Assembly: GCF_030553075.1 (NCBI RefSeq) | Contig: NZ_CP130701.1 | Location: 1,302,001-1,366,000 of the forward strand | Reading direction: 5' to 3' | Origin: Halomonas sp. I5-271120 | GTDB taxonomy: Bacteria; Pseudomonadota; Gammaproteobacteria; Pseudomonadales; Halomonadaceae | Length of the DNA: 64,000 nt | Part shown: positions 56,001-63,850 of the stretch, piece by piece | How the letters are laid out: each line of letters opens with the position of its first letter | Position numbering within the stretch: position 1 is the first letter of the stretch | Translations under genes and position numbers: made by a program | The notes under the pieces: generated by a model | Database searches by the model: none | What the model was told of the DNA's origin: nothing | Seen by the model: only the letters and a program-made list of their open reading frames with translations

Positions 56001-56993
56001 TTACCGGGGACGAATGTCAGCCAGATGGCGCGAAACCGCGATCCAGGCCCCCAGCAAACCAAGTAGTGTACTCGAAATCAATAGCGTTGCCGAACCTGCA
56101 CCATCCAGCCCAGGCATTGTGAAGCTTGCCCCGTAACTCTCGGCCAGCGCCGTGGCCGGGGCACTCAGCCACTGCCTGCCAAGCGCCAGCAGCGCCCAGG
56201 CCAGCAGCCCGCCCCCCAGGCCATACCAGGCGCCGCTGTAGAGGAAGGGGCGGCGCACGAAACCGTGGGTGGCGCCGATCAGGGTCACCACTTCGATTTC
56301 CTGGCGGCGGCTCTCCACGGCCAGACGAATGGTGTTGCCCACTACCAGCAGCACGCCCAGGCCAAACAGCACGCCGAGCGCCAGCGTCACCCGCCGACCA
56401 AGCTCTGCGAGGCGCTTGAGGCGCTCGAGCCAGGCCAGGTCCACGCGCACCTCGTCGACGCCGCTGACCGCCTCCAGTTGGGTCGCCAGCGCGCGCATCG
56501 CCTCGGGCGACGCATCCTTGGGCGAGACCACCACGCTTGCCGGGAGCGGGTTGGTCTCCAGTCGCTCCAGGGCATCCTCGAGCCCCAGCGCCTGCTGGAA
56601 TTCGGCCATGCCTTCGGCGGCGGTGATCAGCCGTACCGCCTCGACCGCCGGGGAGGCACCCAGCGCTTCAGCCACCCGCATCGCTTCGCGCTCATCGACG
56701 TCGCTTGCCAGATAGGCCGTCAGGGTCGCGCTCTCATCGAGCTCGGCATCCAGCAGCCTGGCGCCGTCCAGGGACAGCCACAGGGCGGTCGGCAGTATCA
56801 GGGCAATGGCGATCGCCAGCATGGTCAGCAGGCTGGCGACAGGAGTGCGAATCAGCCGGCCGGCACTGTCCAGGCACATGGCCCGATGGTGGCGAGCCCA
56901 GGCGCCGAGCCGGCTGCGCATCACGGGACGCTGGCTGCGGGCGCCGCGCTGCGAGGACGAACGAGCCGCTTTACCGCTCTCGCGTTCGCTCAT
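56001..56993 (-). CDS. ftsX: Cell division protein FtsX
   Basis: Membrane partner of FtsE; the pair controls peptidoglycan hydrolase activators at the septum. 330 residues: a basic Ser and Arg-rich cytoplasmic tail (1-45), a first membrane helix near 52-75, a periplasmic domain (about 80-190), and three more helices near 200-225, 248-270 and 300-320. Overlaps ftsE by 4 nt. Confidence 0.95.
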   Translation of the reverse strand: MSERESGKAARSSSQRGARSQRPVMRSRLGAWARHHRAMCLDSAGRLIRTPVASLLTMLAIAIALILPTALWLSLDGARLLDAELDESATLTAYLASDVDEREAMRVAEALGASPAVEAVRLITAAEGMAEFQQALGLEDALERLETNPLPASVVVSPKDASPEAMRALATQLEAVSGVDEVRVDLAWLERLKRLAELGRRVTLALGVLFGLGVLLVVGNTIRLAVESRRQEIEVVTLIGATHGFVRRPFLYSGAWYGLGGGLLAWALLALGRQWLSAPATALAESYGASFTMPGLDGAGSATLLISSTLLGLLGAWIAVSRHLADIRPR

Positions 56994-57658
56994 GTGGCCT
57001 CCTGGTCGCCGATCAGACGTCCGTCCCGCAGGCGCAGCACACGATGGCGCAGCCGGGCGATGAGCGCCAGATCGTGGCTCGCAATCAGCACCGTGGTGCC
57101 AATGCGATTGAAATCTTCGAACAGCGTCATGATATCGGCGGAGAGCTGGGGGTCGAGGTTGCCGGTTGGCTCGTCGGCCAGCAGCAGCGCCGGCTTGTTG
57201 ACCACCGCCCGGGCGATACCCACCCGCTGCTGCTCGCCGCCGGAAAGCTCGATGGGCAGCGCCTTCTCCCGATGCAGAAGCCCCACCTTATCCAGCGCCG
57301 CCCGGGTTCGACGTGCTATCTCACGGGGCTCGGCGCCCTGGATCTCAAGCGGCAGCGCCACGTTGGCGAAGACATCCCGGTCGAAGAGCAGCTGATGGTC
57401 CTGAAAGACCACGCCGATCTGGCGCCGGTAGAAAGGCACCTGGCTTGCGTGCAGGCCAGCGATGTCATGGCCGGCCACCCGCACCTTGCCACGGGACGGG
57501 CGCTCCAGGCGCATGATCAGGCGCAGCAGCGAGCTCTTGCCGGCCCCGGAGTGACCGGTCAGAAAGACCATCTCGCTGCGCTGGACCCGGAAGTCGATAT
57601 TGGCCAGGGCTTCGAAGCGCCCACCGTAGCGCTTGCCGACATGTTCGAAGGCGATCAT
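56990..57658 (-). CDS. ftsE: Cell division ATP-binding protein FtsE
   Basis: ABC ATPase that drives FtsX. 222 residues. Walker A in TGHSGAGKSSLLRL near residue 38, Q-loop VFQDHQLL near 85, signature LSGGEQQRVGIARAV near 138, and Walker B ALLLADEPTGNLDP near 160. Lies between ftsY and ftsX as in Escherichia coli. Confidence 0.97.
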   Translation of the reverse strand: MIAFEHVGKRYGGRFEALANIDFRVQRSEMVFLTGHSGAGKSSLLRLIMRLERPSRGKVRVAGHDIAGLHASQVPFYRRQIGVVFQDHQLLFDRDVFANVALPLEIQGAEPREIARRTRAALDKVGLLHREKALPIELSGGEQQRVGIARAVVNKPALLLADEPTGNLDPQLSADIMTLFEDFNRIGTTVLIASHDLALIARLRHRVLRLRDGRLIGDQEAT

Positions 57659-57669
57659 CGATTAGCGTC

Positions 57670-59178
57670 TCACTCGCTGCGCGACGCATTGAAGAGAGCA
57701 TCGACGAAGTCACGGCCGGCAAAGGGCCGCAGGTCGTCGACCGTCTCGCCGACGCCGATATAGCGGATCGGCGTGCCGAGCTGCTTGGCCAGAGCGAAGA
57801 TGATGCCGCCCTTGGCGGTGCCGTCGAGCTTGGTCAGGGTGATACCGGTGACCGGCACCGCCTCGTTGAAGGTGGCCGCCTGGGACAGCGCGTTCTGACC
57901 GGTGCCGGCGTCGAGCACCAGCATCACCTCATGGGGTGCGGCGGCGTCGAGCTTGCCCATCACCCGCTGCACCTTCTTGAGCTCCTCCATCAGATGGCCC
58001 TTGTTGTGCAGGCGCCCGGCAGTATCGGCGATCAGCACGTCGATGCCCCGGGCCTTGGCCGCGGAGAGCGCATCGTAGATCACCGAGGCACTGTCGGCGC
58101 CGGTGTGCTGGGCAATCACCGGCACGCTGTTGCGATCGCCCCACACCTTGAGCTGCTCGACGGCGGCGGCACGGAAGGTATCGCCGGCGGCCAGCATCAC
58201 GCTGCGCCCCTGGCCCTGGAAGCGCTTGGCCAGCTTGCCGATGGTGGTGGTCTTGCCAACGCCGTTGACCCCGACCATCAGGATGACGAAGGGCCCCTGC
58301 CCCTTCTCGGGCAGCACCAGGTCCTTGGCCACCGGTTCGAGCAGCGCGGCCAGCTCATCCTGCAGGGCGTCATAAAGCGCCTGGGGCTCCTTGAGCTCCT
58401 TGCGCGAGACCCGAGCAGTCAGGCGATCGATGATCTCAGTGGTCGCCTCGATGCCCACATCCGCCATCAGCAGCTGGGTCTCGAGGTCCTCCATCAGCTC
58501 GTCGTCGATCTGCTTCTTGCCGAGGAACAGATCGGCGACGCCATCGCTCAGGTTGGCGCGAGTCTTGCCCAGGCCTTCCTTGATACGGGCGAACCAGCCT
58601 TTCTTCTTGCCCTTCTCTGACGAGTCCTTCTCTGACGAGTCCTTCTCTGGCGAGTCCGCCTCCGGCTGACGGCCCTCCTGCGGCAGGGCAGACTGGTCGT
58701 CGCGGCCGTCGGCGCTCGGCTCAGGTGCAGCGTCAGGCTCAGGCGACGCCTCGGGTACCGGCGTCGCGGCCTCCGGCTCGGGCGTCAGTTCCACCTCCGC
58801 GGCGGCGACCGGACGCTCGTCACTCTCGAGCTCTTCTGTATCAGGCACTTTTTTATCAGGGCCTACTGAATCAGACTTTGTCGTACCAGACTCGGGGCTG
58901 ACGTCCGGCGCCTGCTCAGCGTCCTGGCGCGGCGCAGCCGGCGCGTCGTCAGCAGCCTTATCGGCGGCATCCTCAGGCTCGGCCGGTGTCTCTGGCGGCG
59001 CCTCGCCAGACTGGGCCTGGGAGGGGGCTGCATCGGCGGGCCGCTCTTCGGTATCGGCGTTCGTCGCGGAAGCGTCATCGTCGACGTCTTCCGACGCGCC
59101 GGGGGTGACCTCCTGGTCCGGCGACGGCTCTTGCTGTGCCGGGTCCTGCTTCTTCTTGCGCTTGAAAAATCCGAACAT
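57670..59178 (-). CDS. ftsY: Signal recognition particle receptor FtsY
   Basis: GTPase that docks SRP-ribosome complexes at the membrane. ATG 59178 (MFGFFKRKKK) gives 502 residues. Residues about 12-195 are an acidic A-domain rich in Glu, Asp, Pro and Ala, followed by KGKKKGWFARIKEGLGKTRANL, the amphipathic membrane-targeting start of the NG domain. GTPase motifs: GVNGVGKTTTIGKLA near 308, DTFRAAAVEQL near 340, DTAGRLHNK near 390, and TKLDGTAKGG near 455. Longer upstream frame parts have no family support. Confidence 0.97.
   Translation of the reverse strand: MFGFFKRKKKQDPAQQEPSPDQEVTPGASEDVDDDASATNADTEERPADAAPSQAQSGEAPPETPAEPEDAADKAADDAPAAPRQDAEQAPDVSPESGTTKSDSVGPDKKVPDTEELESDERPVAAAEVELTPEPEAATPVPEASPEPDAAPEPSADGRDDQSALPQEGRQPEADSPEKDSSEKDSSEKGKKKGWFARIKEGLGKTRANLSDGVADLFLGKKQIDDELMEDLETQLLMADVGIEATTEIIDRLTARVSRKELKEPQALYDALQDELAALLEPVAKDLVLPEKGQGPFVILMVGVNGVGKTTTIGKLAKRFQGQGRSVMLAAGDTFRAAAVEQLKVWGDRNSVPVIAQHTGADSASVIYDALSAAKARGIDVLIADTAGRLHNKGHLMEELKKVQRVMGKLDAAAPHEVMLVLDAGTGQNALSQAATFNEAVPVTGITLTKLDGTAKGGIIFALAKQLGTPIRYIGVGETVDDLRPFAGRDFVDALFNASRSE
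58611..58655. repeat. Three 15-bp tandem repeats inside ftsY
   Basis: CCTTCTCTGACGAGT twice and CCTTCTCTGGCGAGT once, head to tail. On the coding strand they encode the D/P-S-P/S-E-K repeat (SPEKDSSEKDSSEKG) just before the NG domain. Confidence 0.85.
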
Positions 59179-59232
59179 GGGCGTGATCTGGTCTCGAGTG
59201 CGGAGAATTAGCTCATCGTACCATCGCCGACC

Positions 59233-59261
59233 ATGACTGTGGACAAGCCCCCGGGTACAAT
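59233..59261 (+). promoter_or_regulatory. Sigma-70 type promoter for rsmD
   Basis: ATGACT (59233-59238), a 17-bp spacer and TACAAT (59256-59261). Transcription would start about 2-4 nt before the rsmD ATG. Confidence 0.5.
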
Positions 59262-59270
59262 TAGCCGACC

Positions 59271-59909
59271 ATGAAACAACGTCGATCCCCCTCATCACGC
59301 TCCCGCCGCCAGGGAAAGGCCCAGAGCAACCGCTCAAACGCCGGCCGCCGGGACGCCGGCCGCCTGAGAATCATCGGCGGCGACTATCGCCGCCGAACGC
59401 TTCCGGTGCTCGACCACCCTGGACTGCGCCCGACGCCGGGCCGGGTCCGCGAAACCCTGTTCAACTGGCTGGCCAACGCCACCGCTGGCGCACGGGTGCT
59501 AGACCTCTTCGCCGGCACCGGCGCGCTGGGCCTCGAAGCCCTCTCGCGCGGCGCGCGGGAGGCGCTGTTCATCGAGCAGAGCGCCCCGGTCGCGCGGGCG
59601 CTTGAGTCAAACATCGCCACCCTGGGAGCTAATGGCCGCGTCATCACCGCCGATGCCAAGGCCGTTCTCGGCGACGCGCTCGGCGGCGATGCCGACCCCT
59701 TCGACCTGGTCTTCCTGGACCCGCCCTTCCGCCAGGACCTGGCCGAAGAGAGCTGTCGCCGACTGGTCGACGGCGGCTTGTTGGCCACTGGCGCCTGGGT
59801 CTATCTGGAAGTCGAGGCCGAGCTGACGCCCAGCGTGCCGGAGGGCTGGATGCTGCATCGGGAAGTGCGTGCCGGCGACAGCAGCGGACGGCTCTACCGT
59901 CTGCCCTAG
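59271..59909 (+). CDS. rsmD: 16S rRNA (guanine966-N2)-methyltransferase RsmD
   Basis: Methylates G966 of 16S rRNA during 30S assembly. 212 residues: a basic N-terminus, then LRIIGGDYRRRTLPVLDHPGLRP, TPGRVRETLFNWL, the SAM motif VLDLFAGTGALGLEALSRGA near residue 75, and catalytic VFLDPPF near 147. Divergent to ftsY, as conserved in many gammaproteobacteria. No Shine-Dalgarno is seen before ATG 59271, and the likely promoter is only 9 bp upstream. Confidence 0.95.
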   Translation: MKQRRSPSSRSRRQGKAQSNRSNAGRRDAGRLRIIGGDYRRRTLPVLDHPGLRPTPGRVRETLFNWLANATAGARVLDLFAGTGALGLEALSRGAREALFIEQSAPVARALESNIATLGANGRVITADAKAVLGDALGGDADPFDLVFLDPPFRQDLAEESCRRLVDGGLLATGAWVYLEVEAELTPSVPEGWMLHREVRAGDSSGRLYRLP

Positions 59910-59963
59910 ACGACGCTTGCCGCGCCGCGCCACCCGTCGTACGCTGCGCCCTGACCACCACCC

Positions 59964-59983
59964 GTCTGCCAGTGAAGGCAGAC
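59964..59983 (+). other. Small hairpin in the zapB-like leader
   Basis: GTCTGCC-AGTGAA-GGCAGAC, a 7-bp stem 8 nt ahead of the Shine-Dalgarno AGGAG. It could affect translation start of the next gene. Confidence 0.4.
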
Positions 59984-60002
59984 TGTCACCAGGAGATACA
60001 GG

Positions 60003-60212
60003 ATGAGCATCGAACTCTTCAATCAGCTCGAGCAGCAAGTCAGCAATGCCGTCGAAGCGATCGAAATGCTGAAGATGGAAGCCGAGGAGCTGCGCGAGGA
60101 GAACACCCGACTCAAGCAGGAACACGACGAGTGGGAGCAGCGGCTGAGCGGCCTGCTAGCCAAGTTCCAGGCACTCGACACGGGCGACAGCAGCGACACC
60201 AACGCCTCCTGA
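60003..60212 (+). CDS. zapB: ZapB-like coiled-coil cell division protein
   Basis: 69 residues, almost entirely a coiled coil: FNQLEQQVSNAVEAIEMLKMEAEELREEN, then LKQEHDEWEQRLSGLLAKF. This matches the ZapB pattern of an FtsZ-ring stabiliser that works through ZapA. AGGAG 7 nt before ATG 60003. The 10-residue tail is Ser, Thr and Asp-rich. Other small coiled-coil families (such as TIGR02449-type) are a possible alternative. Confidence 0.75.
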   Translation: MSIELFNQLEQQVSNAVEAIEMLKMEAEELREENTRLKQEHDEWEQRLSGLLAKFQALDTGDSSDTNAS

Positions 60213-60244
60213 TCGCTTGGCGTGATGACGATGCTTGATAGCAC

Positions 60245-60271
60245 AAGGCGCCGCCACTCAGGCGGCGCCTT
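60245..60271. terminator. Terminator-like hairpin after the zapB-like gene
   Basis: AAGGCGCCGCC and GGCGGCGCCTT form an 11-bp stem with a 5-nt loop. The T run is short on both strands. It lies between convergent zapB-like and rimI genes. Confidence 0.6.
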
Positions 60272-60333
60272 GGTGTGTGGGCCGTCAGTCGCACGCCCGA
60301 CCGGGCCGCACCACGACAGCTGAGGCCCAGCGC

Positions 60334-60807
60334 CTAGAGCCCACGCCCCATCAGCAGCGCATCCTCGCGCAGCGATGACGCCTCTGCGGCGGGATAATAA
60401 CCGCGACGCCGCCCCTCCTCGATGAAGCCAAGTCCCCGATAGAGCCCCAGCGCCTGCGCATTGCTCGCCCGCACCTCAAGCAACAACCGTTCACTGCCCC
60501 AGTCTGTCGCCGTGGCGATCAGCCGTTCGAGCAGCGCTTTTGCCACGCCCTGGCGACGTGCCGCGGGTGCCACGGTGATCGCTTGAAGTTCGGCTTCAAA
60601 GGGCAAGCAGGCCAGCACGGCGAAACCCAGAAGCTCATCGCCGTTGCCCCTGCTGCCCACCACACCGACGACCTGATGATCCTTGGCAGCAAGCGCCTCG
60701 GCGAGCTGACGCGCCGACCAGGGGTGAGGCTGACCGGCCTGCTCCACGGCCACCACGGCCTCATGCCAGTCGGGGGTCAGGACCATTACCTGTGGCTCGG
60801 CACTCAC
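60334..60807 (-). CDS. rimI: Ribosomal-protein-alanine N-acetyltransferase RimI
   Basis: GNAT enzyme that acetylates the N-terminus of S18. 157 residues. Motif A is VAPAARRQGVAKALLERLI near residue 78 (the Q/R-x-x-G-x-A acetyl-CoA loop), and the C-terminal ASNAQALGLYRGLGFIEEGRRRGYY is typical. Start GTG 60807 overlaps the stop of the upstream gene by 4 nt (GTGA); ATG 60786 is an alternative. Confidence 0.93.
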   Translation of the reverse strand: MSAEPQVMVLTPDWHEAVVAVEQAGQPHPWSARQLAEALAAKDHQVVGVVGSRGNGDELLGFAVLACLPFEAELQAITVAPAARRQGVAKALLERLIATATDWGSERLLLEVRASNAQALGLYRGLGFIEEGRRRGYYPAAEASSLREDALLMGRGL

Positions 60808-61940
60808 GGCGCGCCTGCCTCCTCGTCACCGGACTTTTGATTTTGATCACGCATATCGCCCTGACCGACCTGATTCTGCACGGTTTCTTCTTGCTCGGAT
60901 CCTTGCTGCAAGGTAGCCGTATGCCAGGCCTCCCCCCACTGGCGCAGCAACGGCCACAGGGCGCGCTTGGCCTCGGCGCCGGTGGCCAGGGCCTCAAGCG
61001 ATGGCCCCTGCCAGGCGGGCAGCTCGAGCAGGGTGCAGTCACCACCCTCGAGGGCCAGCACCCGGGAAAGGGTTGCGTCTTCGCCGAACACCAGCAGCCG
61101 CTCGGGCCGCCAGCCTTGGCGACGGCGGCCATCGAGGAAGGCTCGCAGGCCGTCGCGGGCTTCCTCGAGGGGAGCCGAGACCGGCAGCTCGTCCATCATC
61201 GGCCAGCGAAAATGCTGGAAGGCCGGCATCTCGGCCGGACGAATCCCGGCGGCACGCAGAAGATTGGCCAACAGACGCCTTTGCATCTCGCCCGGCGGCG
61301 CCTCGGCGGGTAGCACCAGCAGCCAGCGCCCCTCGAGGGCGGCGATCTGCAACGAGAAACGCAGCGCCTCTGCGGGTGCCGAGGTGGACGTTTCATCCGC
61401 AGAGGCAGCCGCAGCGTCGGCCTTGGTCTGATGAGAGCGGCCCTGTTGAGAAGGGCTCTGTTGAGAAGGGCTATGCTGAGAGACGCCCTGCTGGGACGGG
61501 GCCGCTTGAGACAAGTGATCGTGAGACGAGCGCTTGTCGCCCGCGCTTTCCTGATCAGAAGGCGAGGCCTTGGCGGGAGCCGACTGCGCAGTGGGTGTCT
61601 CTCCCGTCAGCAGCGCCCTAGCCCGCCCGACGCCCTTGCTGGCGGGCGCTTCATCGCCACGCTCAGCGCCCTTGCCATCACGTTGGCCGGGATGAGGCTC
61701 GGCAGGCCGCTGATCGGCCCGCGTGCTCGCCCCGGTACCGGGTGCCGATGCAGGTCGCGCGGGAGCGGCGACATCATCGATCAGGGCCTGTAGCCGCGCG
61801 GCCGGGGCCTTGGCCGCAGGCGCCGCAGGCTCTTCCCAGGCGCAGACCTCGGTAGGGGCGGCATTGGGCAGGCGATAGCGCCCGACCCAAGCGGTCAGGC
61901 CCATTGCCTCGAGGTACTGCAGGCGCTGCGGTTCGTTCAC
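60804..61940 (-). CDS. holD: HolD-like protein (candidate DNA polymerase III psi subunit) with low-complexity insert
   Basis: 378 residues from GTG 61940, which overlaps the bolA stop (GTGA); a longer in-frame start at 62000 lacks support. Residues 1-30 (RLQYLEAMGLTAWVGRYRLP) resemble the N-terminal element of HolD (QLQQLGITQW). Residues about 195-340 form a folded domain starting WLLVLPAEAP and ending GPSLEALATGAEAKRALWPLLRQW, similar to the HolD end (ALTDLRANPTARAALWQQI). Between them lie about 160 residues rich in Ala, Ser, Gln and Pro. The gene is coupled to rimI, as holD is in Escherichia coli, and pseudomonads are known to have a cryptic, diverged psi beside rimI. By this reading it links the clamp loader to SSB. 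The assignment is by motif and synteny only. Confidence 0.6.
   Translation of the reverse strand: MNEPQRLQYLEAMGLTAWVGRYRLPNAAPTEVCAWEEPAAPAAKAPAARLQALIDDVAAPARPASAPGTGASTRADQRPAEPHPGQRDGKGAERGDEAPASKGVGRARALLTGETPTAQSAPAKASPSDQESAGDKRSSHDHLSQAAPSQQGVSQHSPSQQSPSQQGRSHQTKADAAAASADETSTSAPAEALRFSLQIAALEGRWLLVLPAEAPPGEMQRRLLANLLRAAGIRPAEMPAFQHFRWPMMDELPVSAPLEEARDGLRAFLDGRRRQGWRPERLLVFGEDATLSRVLALEGGDCTLLELPAWQGPSLEALATGAEAKRALWPLLRQWGEAWHTATLQQGSEQEETVQNQVGQGDMRDQNQKSGDEEAGAP
61441..61500. repeat. Four 15-bp tandem repeats inside the holD-like gene
   Basis: CCCTGTTGAGAAGGG, CTCTGTTGAGAAGGG, CTATGCTGAGAGACG and CCCTGCTGGGACGGG, head to tail. They encode the S-Q-Q/H-x-P/S run of the linker. Confidence 0.85.
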
Positions 61941-62248
61941 GAGCGACCGCCACCCCGGCAGTTGGGTGAGTCGGGGCGTGCTTCGCCGCGGTTCTGCCAC
62001 TCTTCGTCGGTGTAGAGATGCAGTGCCAGCGCATGCACCGGGCCTGCCAGCTCGTCGGCCAGCAGCGCATAGATCATCTGGTGACGCTTGACCGGCATCA
62101 GCCCAGCGAAGCGCTCGGACACCAGGGTGACCTTGAAGTGAGTCTCGGAGTTGGCTGGCACATTGTGCATGTGACTCTCGTTCTCGACCGTCATATGGGC
62201 CGGTTCGAGGGTCTTAAGCGTGTCTTCGATGCGCGCCTGAACGCTCAT
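61937..62248 (-). CDS. bolA: BolA family protein
   Basis: Small class II KH-like protein that partners monothiol glutaredoxin in Fe-S and iron regulation. 103 residues. Seen: VQARIEDTLKTLEPAHMTVENESHMHNV, then SETHFKVTLVSERFAGLMPVKRHQMIY with the conserved R-x-x-x-V-F/x-x-L surface, and HALALHLYTDEEW, matching BolA over its whole length. The last residues are Gly and Arg-rich. GGAGG 6 nt before ATG 62248. Confidence 0.93.
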   Translation of the reverse strand: MSVQARIEDTLKTLEPAHMTVENESHMHNVPANSETHFKVTLVSERFAGLMPVKRHQMIYALLADELAGPVHALALHLYTDEEWQNRGEARPDSPNCRGGGRS

Positions 62249-62314
62249 GGTATTTCCTCCCGGGTCGCAAGCCTTGCATTGTAACGTCTTCGCCGCGCGC
62301 TGAATAAGGCTCGC

Positions 62315-63700
62315 TCAGGCCGCGCGGCCACATCTCGCCAGCGGCATCCGCCACAGACTGAGCATCAGGGCTACCACGACGCAGGCGCAGCACACCCACA
62401 ACGCCAGAGACAGCGAGCCGGCCGACAGCGCCAGCATCATACCCACCATCGCCGTGCCCAGCGCCTGGCCGAACGTGCGCACCGAGGCCAGCACGCCGGA
62501 GGCATTGGCGCTGTACTTGAGCGCCACGCTACCGATCATTTCGCGGTTGTTGGGCGCCTGGAAGATGCCATAACCGATCCCGCACAGGGCCACGCGCCAG
62601 ACGATGTCCGTGGAGACCACCGCATCGCCGAGCATCGCCAGCGACAGCATGCCAAGCAGAAAGATCGCCAACCCCAGCGACGAAATCAGCGTCGGGTTGA
62701 AGCGATCCGCCAGGCGGCCAGCGAACGGGCCGGTGAGCATCAACGCCAGCGGCCAGGGCGTGAACAGTAGCGCCGCGGCGATCGGGCTCATGCCCATCCC
62801 ACTCTGGAACAGGAAGGGCAGGCCGACAAATGAGGCTCCCTGGGCGATGAACGCCAACATCGAGATCATCGCCGCCACGCTGAAGCGCGGCTCGCGAAAG
62901 ATCACCAGCGGCACCAGCGGGCTCACCGCCCGACGCTGTCGCCAGACGAACAACACCAGACATCCCAGGCTCACCGCGAGCGGCAAGAGCACAGCGGTAC
63001 TGGCATTGCCGTGGCCGACCCGGTCGAGAGCGAACACGAAGCCGCTGACCATGACCATGGACAGCAGCGCACCGGGCCAATCGAAGCGCCCCGCTTCGCG
63101 CGCCTCGCGGGGGAGTGCGCGCTGCGCCAGCGCCAGCGCGGCGATACCGATCGGCACGTTGATGGCGAAGAGCCAAGGCCAGCTCGCCAAGTAGAGAATG
63201 CCACCGCCCAACGACGGTCCGAAGGCAATGCCGAAAGCCACCACCAGCGCCCCCAGACCGATCGCCGACCCCAGCAGGCGCGTCGGAAAGATCACCCGAT
63301 ACATCGACGGGCCGATACTCAGCATGGCCGCCGCGCCGAGGCCCTGCACCATCCGCGAGCCCAGCAACCATTCAAAGCTATTCGACAGCGCACAGGCCAA
63401 TGACGCCAGCGTGAACACGCCTAGCCCGCCGATATATAGACGATGGCGGCCGATCAGCCGGCTCAGTGCCGCGAACGCCAGCAGCGTCGACGCACTCACC
63501 AACTGGTAGATATTAGTGATCCACACCGCGCGGGATTCGCTGACGTCGAGCTCACGCGCCAGGGTCGGCAGCGCGATGTTGACAATACCCCCGTCGAGCA
63601 CCGCCATCAGGGTGCCCAGCACCAGGACCAGCATCGCCAGACGGCGCTGCGGGCCGGGCAGACCATCGTCCACGGGCCGAGTCTCGAACAGTCGATTCAT
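62315..63700 (-). CDS. MFS transporter, DHA2-like (14-helix) drug efflux family
   Basis: 461-residue integral membrane protein. N-terminal MFS motifs: LMAVLDGGIVNIALPTLARELDVSES (the DHA2 D1 motif), SRLIGRHRLYIGG (loop 2-3), and GLGAAAMLSIGP near residue 115. Hydrophobic segments are consistent with about 14 helices. Substrate is unknown; no dedicated regulator or membrane-fusion gene is beside it. ATG 63700 (MNRLFETRP) is used; 63718 is possible. A proton antiporter for drugs or osmolytes is inferred from family only. Confidence 0.85.
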   Translation of the reverse strand: MNRLFETRPVDDGLPGPQRRLAMLVLVLGTLMAVLDGGIVNIALPTLARELDVSESRAVWITNIYQLVSASTLLAFAALSRLIGRHRLYIGGLGVFTLASLACALSNSFEWLLGSRMVQGLGAAAMLSIGPSMYRVIFPTRLLGSAIGLGALVVAFGIAFGPSLGGGILYLASWPWLFAINVPIGIAALALAQRALPREAREAGRFDWPGALLSMVMVSGFVFALDRVGHGNASTAVLLPLAVSLGCLVLFVWRQRRAVSPLVPLVIFREPRFSVAAMISMLAFIAQGASFVGLPFLFQSGMGMSPIAAALLFTPWPLALMLTGPFAGRLADRFNPTLISSLGLAIFLLGMLSLAMLGDAVVSTDIVWRVALCGIGYGIFQAPNNREMIGSVALKYSANASGVLASVRTFGQALGTAMVGMMLALSAGSLSLALWVCCACVVVALMLSLWRMPLARCGRAA

Positions 63701-63757
63701 GGGCCATCTGCCATGCAAGCGAGGTGGGTTGGCGCTCCGCCATACGGCGCCAGAACG

Positions 63758-63778
63758 AAAAAACCGGCCTCAGCCGGT
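63758..63778 (-). terminator. Rho-independent terminator before the MFS gene
   Basis: On the minus strand ACCGGC-TGAG-GCCGGT is followed by TTTTT. It ends the gene that enters from the right edge, so the MFS gene likely has its own promoter in the short gap. Confidence 0.85.
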
Positions 63779-63850
63779 CTTCTTCGAGACGAGGGGCGAG
63801 GCGCTAGGCCCCGCCTGACATGCCAGCTAATGCAGTCGGACCACCGCCGG

